A stretch of 32,364 bases of DNA. It comes from an uncultured Gammaproteobacteria bacterium. GTDB lineage: Bacteria > Pseudomonadota > Gammaproteobacteria > Steroidobacterales > UBA11654. The stretch covers positions 1-32,364 of the forward strand of contig CACPJA010000013.1 of the NCBI GenBank assembly GCA_902634075.1, in the 5' to 3' direction. Shown piece by piece: positions 1-8,309 of this stretch. A program made the translations under genes and the position numbers. Position 1 is the stretch's first letter; each line of letters starts with the position of its first letter. The notes under the pieces are model-generated. The model was not told the DNA's origin, did no database searches, and worked only from the letters and a program-made list of their open reading frames with translations.

Positions 1-327
1 AACTAAAGCCCCAGATACTTTCAATTCATTCGTCTCAAAACCTTTACCTATATCCCACATTAAATGCCGAATACCGTTCAATGAGTGGTAAAAGAAAGCA
101 AAACTTAAGGCTAGAAAGAAGAGCTTTATAATAATGTGATTTGAGAATCTAACAAATAATGTATAAGCAGAATCACCTAAACCTAAAGAGATTAACCATA
201 TTGAAAGAAATACCCCGCCAAAACAAAGGGTGAACCCAGAAAATCTATGCATTATCGATAAGGTGTTAGTAACCTGCCACTTGTATATAGTCAAGTGAGG
301 AGATAAAGGTTCATTATTTTTGCTCAT
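1..327 (-). CDS. sdhC: Succinate dehydrogenase cytochrome b556 subunit (partial; C-terminus runs off the window)
   Basis: Manual reverse-strand translation from ATG at 327: MSKNNEPLSPHLTIYKWQVTNTLSIMHRFSGFTLCFGG...FYHSLNGIRHLMWDIGKGFETNELKVSGALV. It has the SdhC signatures 'PLSPHLTIY' and 'H.LNGIRHLMWD'. Absent from the ORF track because it is truncated. Confidence 0.93.
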   Translation of the reverse strand, partial: MSKNNEPLSPHLTIYKWQVTNTLSIMHRFSGFTLCFGGVFLSIWLISLGLGDSAYTLFVRFSNHIIIKLFFLALSFAFFYHSLNGIRHLMWDIGKGFETNELKVSGALV

Positions 328-420
328 ATCTTGGTAAGATTTTTATTGATGAATTATACTTTATCTGGAATAACGGAACAGTTACTTTTTACAATTCGAG
401 CATAATATTTAGAAAGATTT

Positions 421-1209
421 ATGAAAACATTAGAACATCTATCAGTATTAAAAATTAGTGGAGATGATGCTACCGAGTTTCTGCAAGGTCAAATGACACA
501 AGACACCGGCGAACTAAATGATGATCAAATACATCTGACATCCTTCTGCAATCCGCAAGGCAGAATCATTGCAACTTCTTTAATACAATATTGGAATGAA
601 GCCTACTATCTTATTCTAAGTTCTGATCTAATTGATGATCTTGAAACCCATCTTCAGCGCTATATTCTCAGGTCAAAAGTCACTGTAGAGCAAAGCGAGA
701 GAATGGTATTCGGCATTTATACAAATAACTCTGTCAGCAATCAACAATTGTTTAAATCACTTTCGAATGATTCAGAAAGAATGTTAGCACTTGCAAATCA
801 AGTGCCTGAAAACATTGATGACTTTATTGCAAGCGAAGAATGGATTCAGTGTGATATTAAAAAAAAGATACCAATAATTACCAAGGAGAGCTCTCAAAAA
901 TTTATTCCTCAAATGCTCAATTTGGATATTTTAGATGCAGTCAGTTTTTCAAAAGGTTGCTACACGGGTCAAGAGGTTATAGCAAGAGTTCAACATAGAG
1001 GTAAAATTAAACAACGAATGTTTATAATAAATGATGAGAACCAAAGTCATATTCCAATTGGTTCAGAAATTCAAAATGAATCAAAGAAAGTTGGAACTGT
1101 TGTTATTTCTGCATTGATCAATGAAAAATCTACTAGTCTTGCTGTAATTAATACTTCTGATTCTGGGAATCAATTGAATATAAGGAATAAAGGAATCGTC
1201 CTCTTATAA
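421..1209 (+). CDS. ygfZ: Folate-binding tRNA-modifying/Fe-S maintenance protein YgfZ
   Basis: Contains the YgfZ/GcvT-like motif KGCYTGQEVIARVQHRGKIKQRM; length 262 aa. Confidence 0.9.
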   Translation: MKTLEHLSVLKISGDDATEFLQGQMTQDTGELNDDQIHLTSFCNPQGRIIATSLIQYWNEAYYLILSSDLIDDLETHLQRYILRSKVTVEQSERMVFGIYTNNSVSNQQLFKSLSNDSERMLALANQVPENIDDFIASEEWIQCDIKKKIPIITKESSQKFIPQMLNLDILDAVSFSKGCYTGQEVIARVQHRGKIKQRMFIINDENQSHIPIGSEIQNESKKVGTVVISALINEKSTSLAVINTSDSGNQLNIRNKGIVLL

Positions 1210-1220
1210 AAGTTGATTGC

Positions 1221-1838
1221 TTATTTTGTTTCCTGATTTTCTTCACAAATATAATATCTTCCCCAGTCACCATATATAGACTGATGCTCATAGATTATCT
1301 TCCTGGCATAGTTTCTATTTTCAATGATGGCCCAATCTGCCCTTTGGCTAAAATTCTCAACATTATTCCACCATTTTTGTGGGTTACCTCCACGTGACTT
1401 TGTTAGTTTTTTATCTCTATTTAACCAAGTAAGACCTCCATTATATGAACTCAAAACCATTGCCCATTGTTCACATTCATTTTCAGATGAAATCCTCTCA
1501 TACAACCAATTGTCATAGAGCAACATTGCTCTCATGGACCATTTCGGATTGTATACATTAGCTCTTTTTAACTCTGGATAGACATCCACTATCCAATCAG
1601 CTGTACTTCGAGTAAATTGACTTAGGCCTTCGGCATACTTACTTTTCGCAAGATGATTCCATGAACTTTCTTGGTGTATTTGAGATGCAAATAAAGGAAT
1701 CGGAGCATTTAAGCCCCAAACAATTCGAGAATGCCTAATTAAGTCTCTTTTGTATTTAAGACTAGATCTTGGTGCTTCAGCATTGAGTTGAGGAATAATA
1801 AGAAAAAAAATAAGAAAAGTGACAAACAGTCTTATCAC
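1221..1838 (-). CDS. Lytic transglycosylase (SLT domain), endolysin-like, with N-terminal signal/anchor
   Basis: Hydrophobic N-terminus MIRLFVTFLIFFLIIPQLNA, then IHQESSWNHLAKSKYAEGLSQF (E-S catalytic motif and GLxQF) and LSSYNGGLTWL (AYNGG-like motif). GTG start overlaps the upstream stop (GTGA). Confidence 0.8.
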   Translation of the reverse strand: MIRLFVTFLIFFLIIPQLNAEAPRSSLKYKRDLIRHSRIVWGLNAPIPLFASQIHQESSWNHLAKSKYAEGLSQFTRSTADWIVDVYPELKRANVYNPKWSMRAMLLYDNWLYERISSENECEQWAMVLSSYNGGLTWLNRDKKLTKSRGGNPQKWWNNVENFSQRADWAIIENRNYARKIIYEHQSIYGDWGRYYICEENQETK

Positions 1839-2119
1839 AATGCCATGGAGATACCCAATATGGTACCAAAAATAATAATCGCCCTTCTAATTGCAATTGA
1901 AGCCCTAATAATTGGGTCCTTTTCTATTTTATCAATCACTCCTGGCCTCATATGTGGAAATAACAAATAGTCTATCCAATAGCCAAGGATTGCCGCCAAT
2001 GAAACTAAACTTGCTTTGAATATAATCACGGGAATCTGAGCTGGGCTGATTATGAAAACCATCCCTAAGAGTAATAATGTAACTAAAACAAATAGAGATC
2101 TATTAATTGGATTTTGCAT
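1835..2119 (-). CDS. Small membrane protein resembling putative 2/3-TM phage holin family
   Basis: 94 aa with 2-3 hydrophobic segments and the motif 'KASLVSLAAILGYWIDYLLFPHMRP'. Directly precedes and overlaps the lytic transglycosylase gene. AGGAG ribosome-binding site upstream. Confidence 0.6.
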   Translation of the reverse strand: MQNPINRSLFVLVTLLLLGMVFIISPAQIPVIIFKASLVSLAAILGYWIDYLLFPHMRPGVIDKIEKDPIIRASIAIRRAIIIFGTILGISMAL

Positions 2120-2136
2120 GGGTTACTCCTTTAAAA

Positions 2137-3627
2137 CTATTTATTTCTCATATGAGGGAATAACAAAACATCTCTTATTGAAGGTTTATCAGTGAAAATC
2201 ATCGTTAACCTATCGATCCCCACCCCGAGACCTGAAGTTGGCGGCATTCCATATTCTAATGCTTCTATGTAATCTTCATCGTAAACCATAGCCTCATCGT
2301 CTCCACTATCTCTTTCCTTGACCTGATCCTTAAAACGTTGTGACTGATCATCGGGGTCATTTAATTCATGAAATCCATTTGCCAATTCTCTTCCTGCTAT
2401 AAAGAACTCAAAACGATCAACCAACCAAGGGTCCTCATCATTAGCTCTTGATAAAGGAGAAACATCTTTTGGATAAGCTGTAATAAATGTGGGTTCAATC
2501 AAATGCTCTTCAACTGTTTTCTCAAAGATCTCTAATAGTAGTTTTCCAGCTGGCATGTCTTTACTGTTTTTGATCTTAAGTTTCTTACAAACTCCCAATA
2601 GATAGTGCTGATCTCTTAATTTTTCTCGATTCATATCGGGATTAAATTCCATCACTGATTCCTCTAGAGTAATTCTTTTATATGGACCCGATAAATCATA
2701 CTCCTTATCCTGATATGTAATTGTTGTAGAGCCATATAGACCTTTAGAAATTTCTATAACCATTTCCTCAACCAAGGTCATGATCTCCTCATAAGAGGCA
2801 AATGCTAAATAAAGTTCTAGCATTGTAAACTCGGGATTGTGTTGGGTGGAAACGCCTTCGTTCCTAAAGGAACGATTGATTTCATAAACTCGATGCATAC
2901 CCCCGACAACCAAACGCTTCAAATAAAGCTCAGGTGCAATTCGAAGATAAAAATCCTTATCCAGAGTATTGTGATGAGTAACAAATGGTCTAGCAATAGC
3001 ACCGCCTGGGATTGGCTGCATCATTGGTGTTTCAACTTCAAGGATTTCTTGTTCGTTTAGATACTTTCTTATGGTAGTAATAATTTTTGATCGATTTTCA
3101 AAAACATCCCTACTCTCATCAGACATAATCAAATCGAGATATCTCTTGCGATATCTGGTTTCGGTATCTGTGAGACCATGGTATTTCTCCGGCAAGGGTC
3201 TTAACGATTTTGTGAGCAACTCAATTTCATTAGCATTAATAGTTAGTTCATCGGTTTTAGTTTTAAATAATGTTCCTTTGACCCATAAAATATCGCCGAC
3301 ATCATAGGTTTTAAACTGTTCATAGAGTTCTTCAGAAACATTCTTTGAATTAATAAATATCTGAATAGAGCTTGTTCCGTCTTTAATTTTAGAGAAACTG
3401 GATTTACCCATAATCCTCTTAGCCATCATTCTTCCAGCAATGGCTACCTCTTTATTAAGATTTTCAAGATCCTCTTTACTGGATTCTTCGTGGTTGTTAT
3501 TTAAGTCAATACAATAACTATCAATGGGAATGGGTTTAGGAAAATTAAATCCTGACTCTCTAAGTGAGCTAAGTTTAGATCGCCTTTCTTTAATGAGTTT
3601 ATTCTGATCTTCTTTTTTTTCTGACAT
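2137..3627 (-). CDS. lysS: Lysyl-tRNA synthetase (class II)
   Basis: Class II motifs: RYRKRYLDLIM, FRNEGVSTQHNPEFTMLE, GLGVGIDRL; adjacent to prfB as in many gammaproteobacteria. Confidence 0.97.
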   Translation of the reverse strand: MSEKKEDQNKLIKERRSKLSSLRESGFNFPKPIPIDSYCIDLNNNHEESSKEDLENLNKEVAIAGRMMAKRIMGKSSFSKIKDGTSSIQIFINSKNVSEELYEQFKTYDVGDILWVKGTLFKTKTDELTINANEIELLTKSLRPLPEKYHGLTDTETRYRKRYLDLIMSDESRDVFENRSKIITTIRKYLNEQEILEVETPMMQPIPGGAIARPFVTHHNTLDKDFYLRIAPELYLKRLVVGGMHRVYEINRSFRNEGVSTQHNPEFTMLELYLAFASYEEIMTLVEEMVIEISKGLYGSTTITYQDKEYDLSGPYKRITLEESVMEFNPDMNREKLRDQHYLLGVCKKLKIKNSKDMPAGKLLLEIFEKTVEEHLIEPTFITAYPKDVSPLSRANDEDPWLVDRFEFFIAGRELANGFHELNDPDDQSQRFKDQVKERDSGDDEAMVYDEDYIEALEYGMPPTSGLGVGIDRLTMIFTDKPSIRDVLLFPHMRNK

Positions 3628-3638
3628 TCTCTATTTTT

Positions 3639-4734
3639 TTAGATACCTTCTTTGAGGCTCGCTTCTAGAAATTTATTTATATCACCGTCCAGTATAGCTT
3701 CTGGATTACTGGATTCAATTTGCGTTCTTACATCTTTGACTCTCGATTGATCCAAGACATAAGATCTAATCTGGCTTCCCCATCCAATATCTGCTTTTGT
3801 GTCTTCAAGTGCTTGGGCTTTTTCTAAACGTTTTTGATGCTCTAACTCAAAAAGTCTAGCCCTCATTTGTTTCATTGCTGTGGCTTTATTCTTATGTTGG
3901 GACCTATCATTTTGACACTGAACAACAGTTCCACTAGGAAGATGAGTTATTCTTACGGCTGATTCAGTGGTGTTGACATGTTGACCTCCTGCTCCACTGG
4001 CCCGATAAACATCAATACGAAGATCGCTAGGATCGAGATCAATTTCAAAGTTATCTTCAATTTCAGGTGAGACAAAGACTGCGGCGAAAGAGGTGTGTCT
4101 TCTATTACCAGAATCAAACGGTGATTTTCTTACTAAACGGTGCACACCAGTTTCAGTTCTAAGCCAACCGAATGCAAAATCCCCTGAAATATGAATTGTT
4201 GCGCTTTTTATTCCTGCTACTTCCCCCGCGGATGTTTCAATTAAATCAGCTTTGAAACCATTGGATTCGCACCAACGCAAATACATTCTTAAAAGCATGT
4301 TCGCCCAATCTTGAGCCTCAGTCCCGCCTGAACCTGCCTGTATATCAAGAAAGGCGTTCGAGGTGTCCATTTCGCCTGAAAACATCCTTTGTACTTCCAA
4401 TTGACCAATTTCTTGATCACAAACTTGTAACTCTTTGGTTAATTCTTTAAGGGTATCCTCGTCATCCTCATTAATAGCCAAGTCAAATAGCACCTCTGCA
4501 TCTTGAAGACGATTCGATATTAATTGAATAAGATTGAGTGTTTTCTCTAATGAAGACCGCTCTTGATTTAGTTTTTGAGATAGCTCCCTATCGTCCCAAA
4601 CTTCAGGATCATTTAAAGATTCCAGGATTGCATCAAGTCTAGATCTTTTAGTCTCATAGTCAAAGGTACCCCCTAAGTGAGGTAAACCGATCATTTAGTT
4701 CTGTTAATAATAATTTTATCTGTGCATCGTCCAT
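3639..4734 (-). CDS. prfB: Peptide chain release factor 2, expressed by +1 programmed frameshift at TGA (4662..4660)
   Basis: Zero-frame ORF 4734..4660 encodes [24 protein letters not shown]. The +1 frame continues [14 protein letters not shown]... to 3639, giving about 364 aa. Contains the SPF and GAGGQ motifs. The track ORF start ([11 protein letters not shown]) is the wrong frame before the shift. Confidence 0.96.
4654..4676 (-). promoter_or_regulatory. RF2 +1 programmed ribosomal frameshift site
   Basis: Reverse strand reads AGG GGG TAC CTT TGA C: internal SD-like AGGGGG followed by the CTT-TGA-C slip site, matching the classical RF2 recoding element. Confidence 0.95.
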
Positions 4735-4735
4735 A

Positions 4736-5422
4736 CTAATCTCTCGAATCACTGTTTATTATGTCATATGTTTTTCTCAAATCTATGAACTGCTGAATAT
4801 AGTCAGAAGGTCTTTTAATGAAGACTTGGGTTCCTAGATTTTCCAATGCCACTGCAATAACTATTTTATTAATGGTAATTTCTGTTAACTCCTCAAACAT
4901 CTGGGCGTATGCAGAGGATTGCATAAAGTAATTATCAATCCATTGTTCCTTTTTTGGTTTAGAGCTCGTTTTAAAGTCAATTACAGCTAATTCACCGTCC
5001 CATTCAGCAATCAAATCAACTCTACCTCCAACCCTTAAGTTATGACTGTATAAAGGCGCTTCAATCGCTCTTACCATGCCTACATTTTGATCTAGTACTT
5101 CTGATAAAGATTCGAACATTTGATATGAGTTACTTTTAGGTTCATCAAAAAGCTTTTCCTGCGAGAACAATTCGTTCTTTAAATATAATTCAGCTAACCT
5201 ATGAACCTCGTTACCTCTTGATGTTGCTGCTTTAGTGATTTGATCTGCCTTCTCTTCTCCAATTCTTTGGCGCCAAGCCAAGATACCATCTTTAGCTAAG
5301 ATGCCTGTCACAGAGGTCACAGAAGGATATGAATCCCCGTCAGGAGTTTTATAAAAACGCTTCCCATCTTCCATTGTCGTTTGGAGTTCTCGAAATTTTA
5401 TAAGCTCATGATTGAAAGACAT
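4736..5422 (-). CDS. PD-(D/E)XK superfamily exonuclease, phage/MGME1-like
   Basis: YPSVTSVTGILAKDGILAWRQRIGEEKADQITKAATSRGNEVH (N-terminal region typical of phage/MGME1-like exonucleases) and GGRVDLIAEWDGELAVIDFKTS (D-x(n)-D-F-K active-site motif). Confidence 0.75.
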   Translation of the reverse strand: MSFNHELIKFRELQTTMEDGKRFYKTPDGDSYPSVTSVTGILAKDGILAWRQRIGEEKADQITKAATSRGNEVHRLAELYLKNELFSQEKLFDEPKSNSYQMFESLSEVLDQNVGMVRAIEAPLYSHNLRVGGRVDLIAEWDGELAVIDFKTSSKPKKEQWIDNYFMQSSAYAQMFEELTEITINKIVIAVALENLGTQVFIKRPSDYIQQFIDLRKTYDIINSDSRD

Positions 5423-5489
5423 AGTTTTTTGGCTGAGTATGTATAAGGGGTCTATTTAATTAGATTGTTTATAGTCATAATGATTGTAT

Positions 5490-5855
5490 ATGAATGAAAT
5501 AAATAACTCATTAATAGAAGCCAGAGGCCCGAATAAAATTAAATTTAAAGGGAAATGGTTTACTAGCAGTTTTATAATTCTTAACAATGAGGTCATAGAG
5601 CCGTGGGAACATTCTGAAGTCATTGGTTTTGATATTGATGATTTTTCCTTAGCTTTAAAAAATCAATCTGAACTCGTCTTATTAGGCACTGGCGATCTGC
5701 AAATCTTTCCAAAAAACTCCATACTTACCCAATTACTTAAAGAAGGTATTGGAGTTGAGGTTATGGATACTGTGAGCGCCTGTCGAACATTCAATGTTCT
5801 TACATCAGAATATAGAAGTCCTATGGCTATGCTAATAATAGAAGCTAATCTTTAG
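5490..5855 (+). CDS. Mth938-like domain (DUF498/Xcc1710-like) protein
   Basis: Translation includes IIEPWEHSEVIGFDIDD-like and ELVLLGTGDLQIFP...GIGVEVMDTVSACRTFNVLTSEYR, characteristic of the family. The track start at 5484 is TTG; ATG at 5490 is the more likely start. Confidence 0.8.
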   Translation: MNEINNSLIEARGPNKIKFKGKWFTSSFIILNNEVIEPWEHSEVIGFDIDDFSLALKNQSELVLLGTGDLQIFPKNSILTQLLKEGIGVEVMDTVSACRTFNVLTSEYRSPMAMLIIEANL

Positions 5856-5922
5856 GCAATCTCGATATGAGGAAATAGAGAATTAACAAAACAGCAAAAA
5901 AGATTAATATTTTACTTAGCAT
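5845..5922 (-). CDS. Putative 25-aa single-TM microprotein
   Basis: Manual translation MLSKILIFFAVLLILYFLISRLPKD*. ATG lies 6 nt downstream of the yqaA stop; a hydrophobic helix is followed by a basic tail. Its 3' end overlaps the convergent Mth938-like gene by 11 nt. Confidence 0.4.
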   Translation of the reverse strand: MLSKILIFFAVLLILYFLISRLPKD

Positions 5923-5928
5923 CTCAAA

Positions 5929-6510
5929 TCACGATTTAAATAATAAATAGAGAAAGAATAAGGCAATTATAAAATAGCCAATCTTATCAATATTTCTAAC
6001 AATAGCATCCATACCTTTCTCGCCACCAATTTTTGCTGCATAAGCTACCAAATAAAATCTCGCGCCCCTTGAAATAGTCGCAGCGATTACAAAGACAAAG
6101 AAATTCATCTTCATTGCACCAGCCATGACTGTAAAGACTTTAAATGGGATAAGTGTAAAGCCAGCGATTAAAATGATTGCCGAACCCCAAGTTGAAAATA
6201 ATTCCACTGCCTGATTGTAATAGCCCATTAGATTGAAAGTATGCATCAAGCCCATAGCATAATCGATTGCAAACAAACCGATAAAGAAGCCTAGACAACC
6301 TCCTATAACTGAAGCAATTGTGGTTACATTAGCATAGAGAAATGCCTTATTAGGCCTTGCTAATGTCATTGGGGCTAGAATTACATCCGGCGGAATGGGG
6401 ATAATGAACCAAGCTTCGATAAAGCTCCAAAAAAATAAGAAATAAACAGCTAAAGGCTTTGCAGCTTGTTTAAGGACATAGTCCAGTGATGATGCAAAAA
6501 AACTTTTCAT
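5929..6510 (-). CDS. yqaA: YqaA-family membrane protein (DedA/SNARE-associated-like)
   Basis: Multi-TM protein with SFIEAWFIIPIPPDVILAPMTLA and FTLIPFKVFTVMAGAMKMNFFVFVIAATISRGARFY. Confidence 0.85.
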   Translation of the reverse strand: MKSFFASSLDYVLKQAAKPLAVYFLFFWSFIEAWFIIPIPPDVILAPMTLARPNKAFLYANVTTIASVIGGCLGFFIGLFAIDYAMGLMHTFNLMGYYNQAVELFSTWGSAIILIAGFTLIPFKVFTVMAGAMKMNFFVFVIAATISRGARFYLVAYAAKIGGEKGMDAIVRNIDKIGYFIIALFFLYLLFKS

Positions 6511-6513
6511 CTT

Positions 6514-7257
6514 CTAAAAATCAGCAATCCAATTTTGGAGACTTTTTATTTGTGTTTTATCTGTAAGATCAGTTGTCAATGGTGTGATTGAGACTAAATT
6601 ATTTTCTATGGCATGGAAATCAGTGTCTTCTTGGTTATCTTCTGCAGGAGGTGGTGGACCTATCCAGTGAATCTCATCACCATAAGCATCGATATTGCCA
6701 TTGGAAGGGTCTGGCATTGCCCTTCTACCTAGTTGCGTGATCGCATAACCTTGAATATCTTCTTTTGGGATATCGGGAACATTAATATTGAGCACTGCTT
6801 GATTCTTTAAATTTTTTATATGGTCCCTAACGATGTCTGACATAACCTCGATAGCTGTGTCCATATAATTGGGCTTTAGATTTGTCACTGAGGCAGCCAA
6901 ACAGGGTATACCACTAAACCGACCTCCCATTGCAGCCCCTACTGTACCTGAATAAAGAACATCATCACCTAAATTAGCTCCATGATTTATTCCACTAATT
7001 AAAATATCTGGTGTTTCATCTAGAACTCTTGTTAAGGCTAAGAACACACAATCACTAGGGGTCCCATTCACATAATAAGAATTATCTTCAAACTTTCTTA
7101 TTCTGAGAGGGTTTTTTAAAGTTAATGAACTGCTTGCACCACTGCAGTTGTTCTCAGGAGCTACAACTGTCACATCCGCAAATTGCCTAAGTGATTCAGC
7201 AAGGCCTGTTAAGCCCTTTGAATAGTATCCATCATCATTAGATAAAAGAATTTTCAT
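6514..7257 (-). CDS. surE: 5'/3'-nucleotidase SurE
   Basis: [55 protein letters not shown]-like motifs. Confidence 0.97.
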   Translation of the reverse strand: [247 protein letters not shown]

Positions 7258-8013
7258 TTATAAATAATTCTCTGCAATATATTTCATTCTCGACTGAACT
7301 TCATCTGAGAACCAGCCATCAGCAAATGATGTTGTAAATTGACCCAGTTCATTATCAAACCAATCATTGAGTTCTGATTTCGCGGTCAAACGAGTTAAAT
7401 TCATTGCGTTCGGAGGGAGTTGAACGAGTTCACTCAACCATTCAAAGGTTCTTTGAACAACTTGATCTTTTTCGACAATCTCATTCAGTAATCCTAATTG
7501 TTCTGCTTCCTGAAAACTGATCAAGCTACCTGTCACAGTAAGAGTTGAAGCCTTATTCTCTCCGACCAGTCTTGAAAGAGCCTTATATAAAATCATTGGC
7601 ACCGGTAGCCCTACAAAAACCTCATTCATCCCAATCTTATAATCCCCCTTAGCTGCAATCCTGTAATCACAAAAAATTGAGAGAACGGTACCTCCAGCTG
7701 GACTATGGCCTGTCATCGCAGCAACAAATGGGATTGGACTTTTGGAAATTTTTGCCATTAACCCCCAAAATGCTTTAAAAAAAATATCGATTTCATCTCT
7801 GGAAAGGGTTAATAATGTTTTAACATCAAGGCCGGCGGTAAATATGCCATCCATTCCACTAAGCATTAAGGCCTTTGCTCCCTGTCCTGTGTTCTCATCA
7901 ATTGCGTTGTGAATCTCCTCGAGTAGCTCTAGATTTAATGCATTCACTGGCTTTCTACACATTTGTATTTCTACTATTCCTTCTCTATCACTGGTTTTTA
8001 CTAAACCACTCAT
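7258..8013 (-). CDS. Enoyl-CoA hydratase/isomerase family protein
   Basis: Crotonase fold motifs: GIFTAGLDVKTLL and AAMTGHSPAGGTVLSIFCDYRIAA. Confidence 0.88.
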   Translation of the reverse strand: MSGLVKTSDREGIVEIQMCRKPVNALNLELLEEIHNAIDENTGQGAKALMLSGMDGIFTAGLDVKTLLTLSRDEIDIFFKAFWGLMAKISKSPIPFVAAMTGHSPAGGTVLSIFCDYRIAAKGDYKIGMNEVFVGLPVPMILYKALSRLVGENKASTLTVTGSLISFQEAEQLGLLNEIVEKDQVVQRTFEWLSELVQLPPNAMNLTRLTAKSELNDWFDNELGQFTTSFADGWFSDEVQSRMKYIAENYL

Positions 8014-8035
8014 TGTTTTCTCCTTGAGTTAGTAA

Positions 8036-8305
8036 TTATTTGGCAATCAAATAAAGTTCTTCGCCCTCTTTAATCATTCCCATTTCTGTTCTTGCTTTCT
8101 CTTCAAGCGCTTCTGTTCCGTCCTTTAAGTCCTTGATCTCCTGTTCTAATTCGCTATTTCTTATCATCATCTCTTTGTTTTCTTGCTGCTGAGTGCTAAT
8201 CATCTGATTCAATTCTTCAGTTCGTTTTTTGCCATCTTCCTTAAGCCAAATATCAATTTGCAATAAAATAAAGACAATAATTAAAATAAGAGTCAATATT
8301 CTCAT
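8036..8305 (-). CDS. ftsB: Cell division protein FtsB
   Basis: Short N-terminal TM (MRILTLILIIVFILLQIDIWL) followed by a coiled coil and KARTEMGMIKEGEELYLI. Located downstream of eno. The track start at 8341 lies inside eno; ATG at 8305 is preferred. Confidence 0.85.
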   Translation of the reverse strand: MRILTLILIIVFILLQIDIWLKEDGKKRTEELNQMISTQQQENKEMMIRNSELEQEIKDLKDGTEALEEKARTEMGMIKEGEELYLIAK

Positions 8306-8309
8306 GAAG

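Noticed and set aside
1788-1970. 60-aa plus-strand ORF opposite the holin-like gene
   Set aside because: Antisense to a better supported reading frame with RBS and GTGA coupling.
1221-2119. Full prophage remnant around the holin/lytic transglycosylase pair
   Set aside because: No integrase, terminase, capsid or tail genes and no att-like repeats seen in the flanks; both neighbours are housekeeping genes.
4662-4694. Track start of prfB ([11 protein letters not shown])
   Set aside because: It is the +1 frame upstream of the frameshift site; the real N-terminus is in the zero frame starting at 4734.
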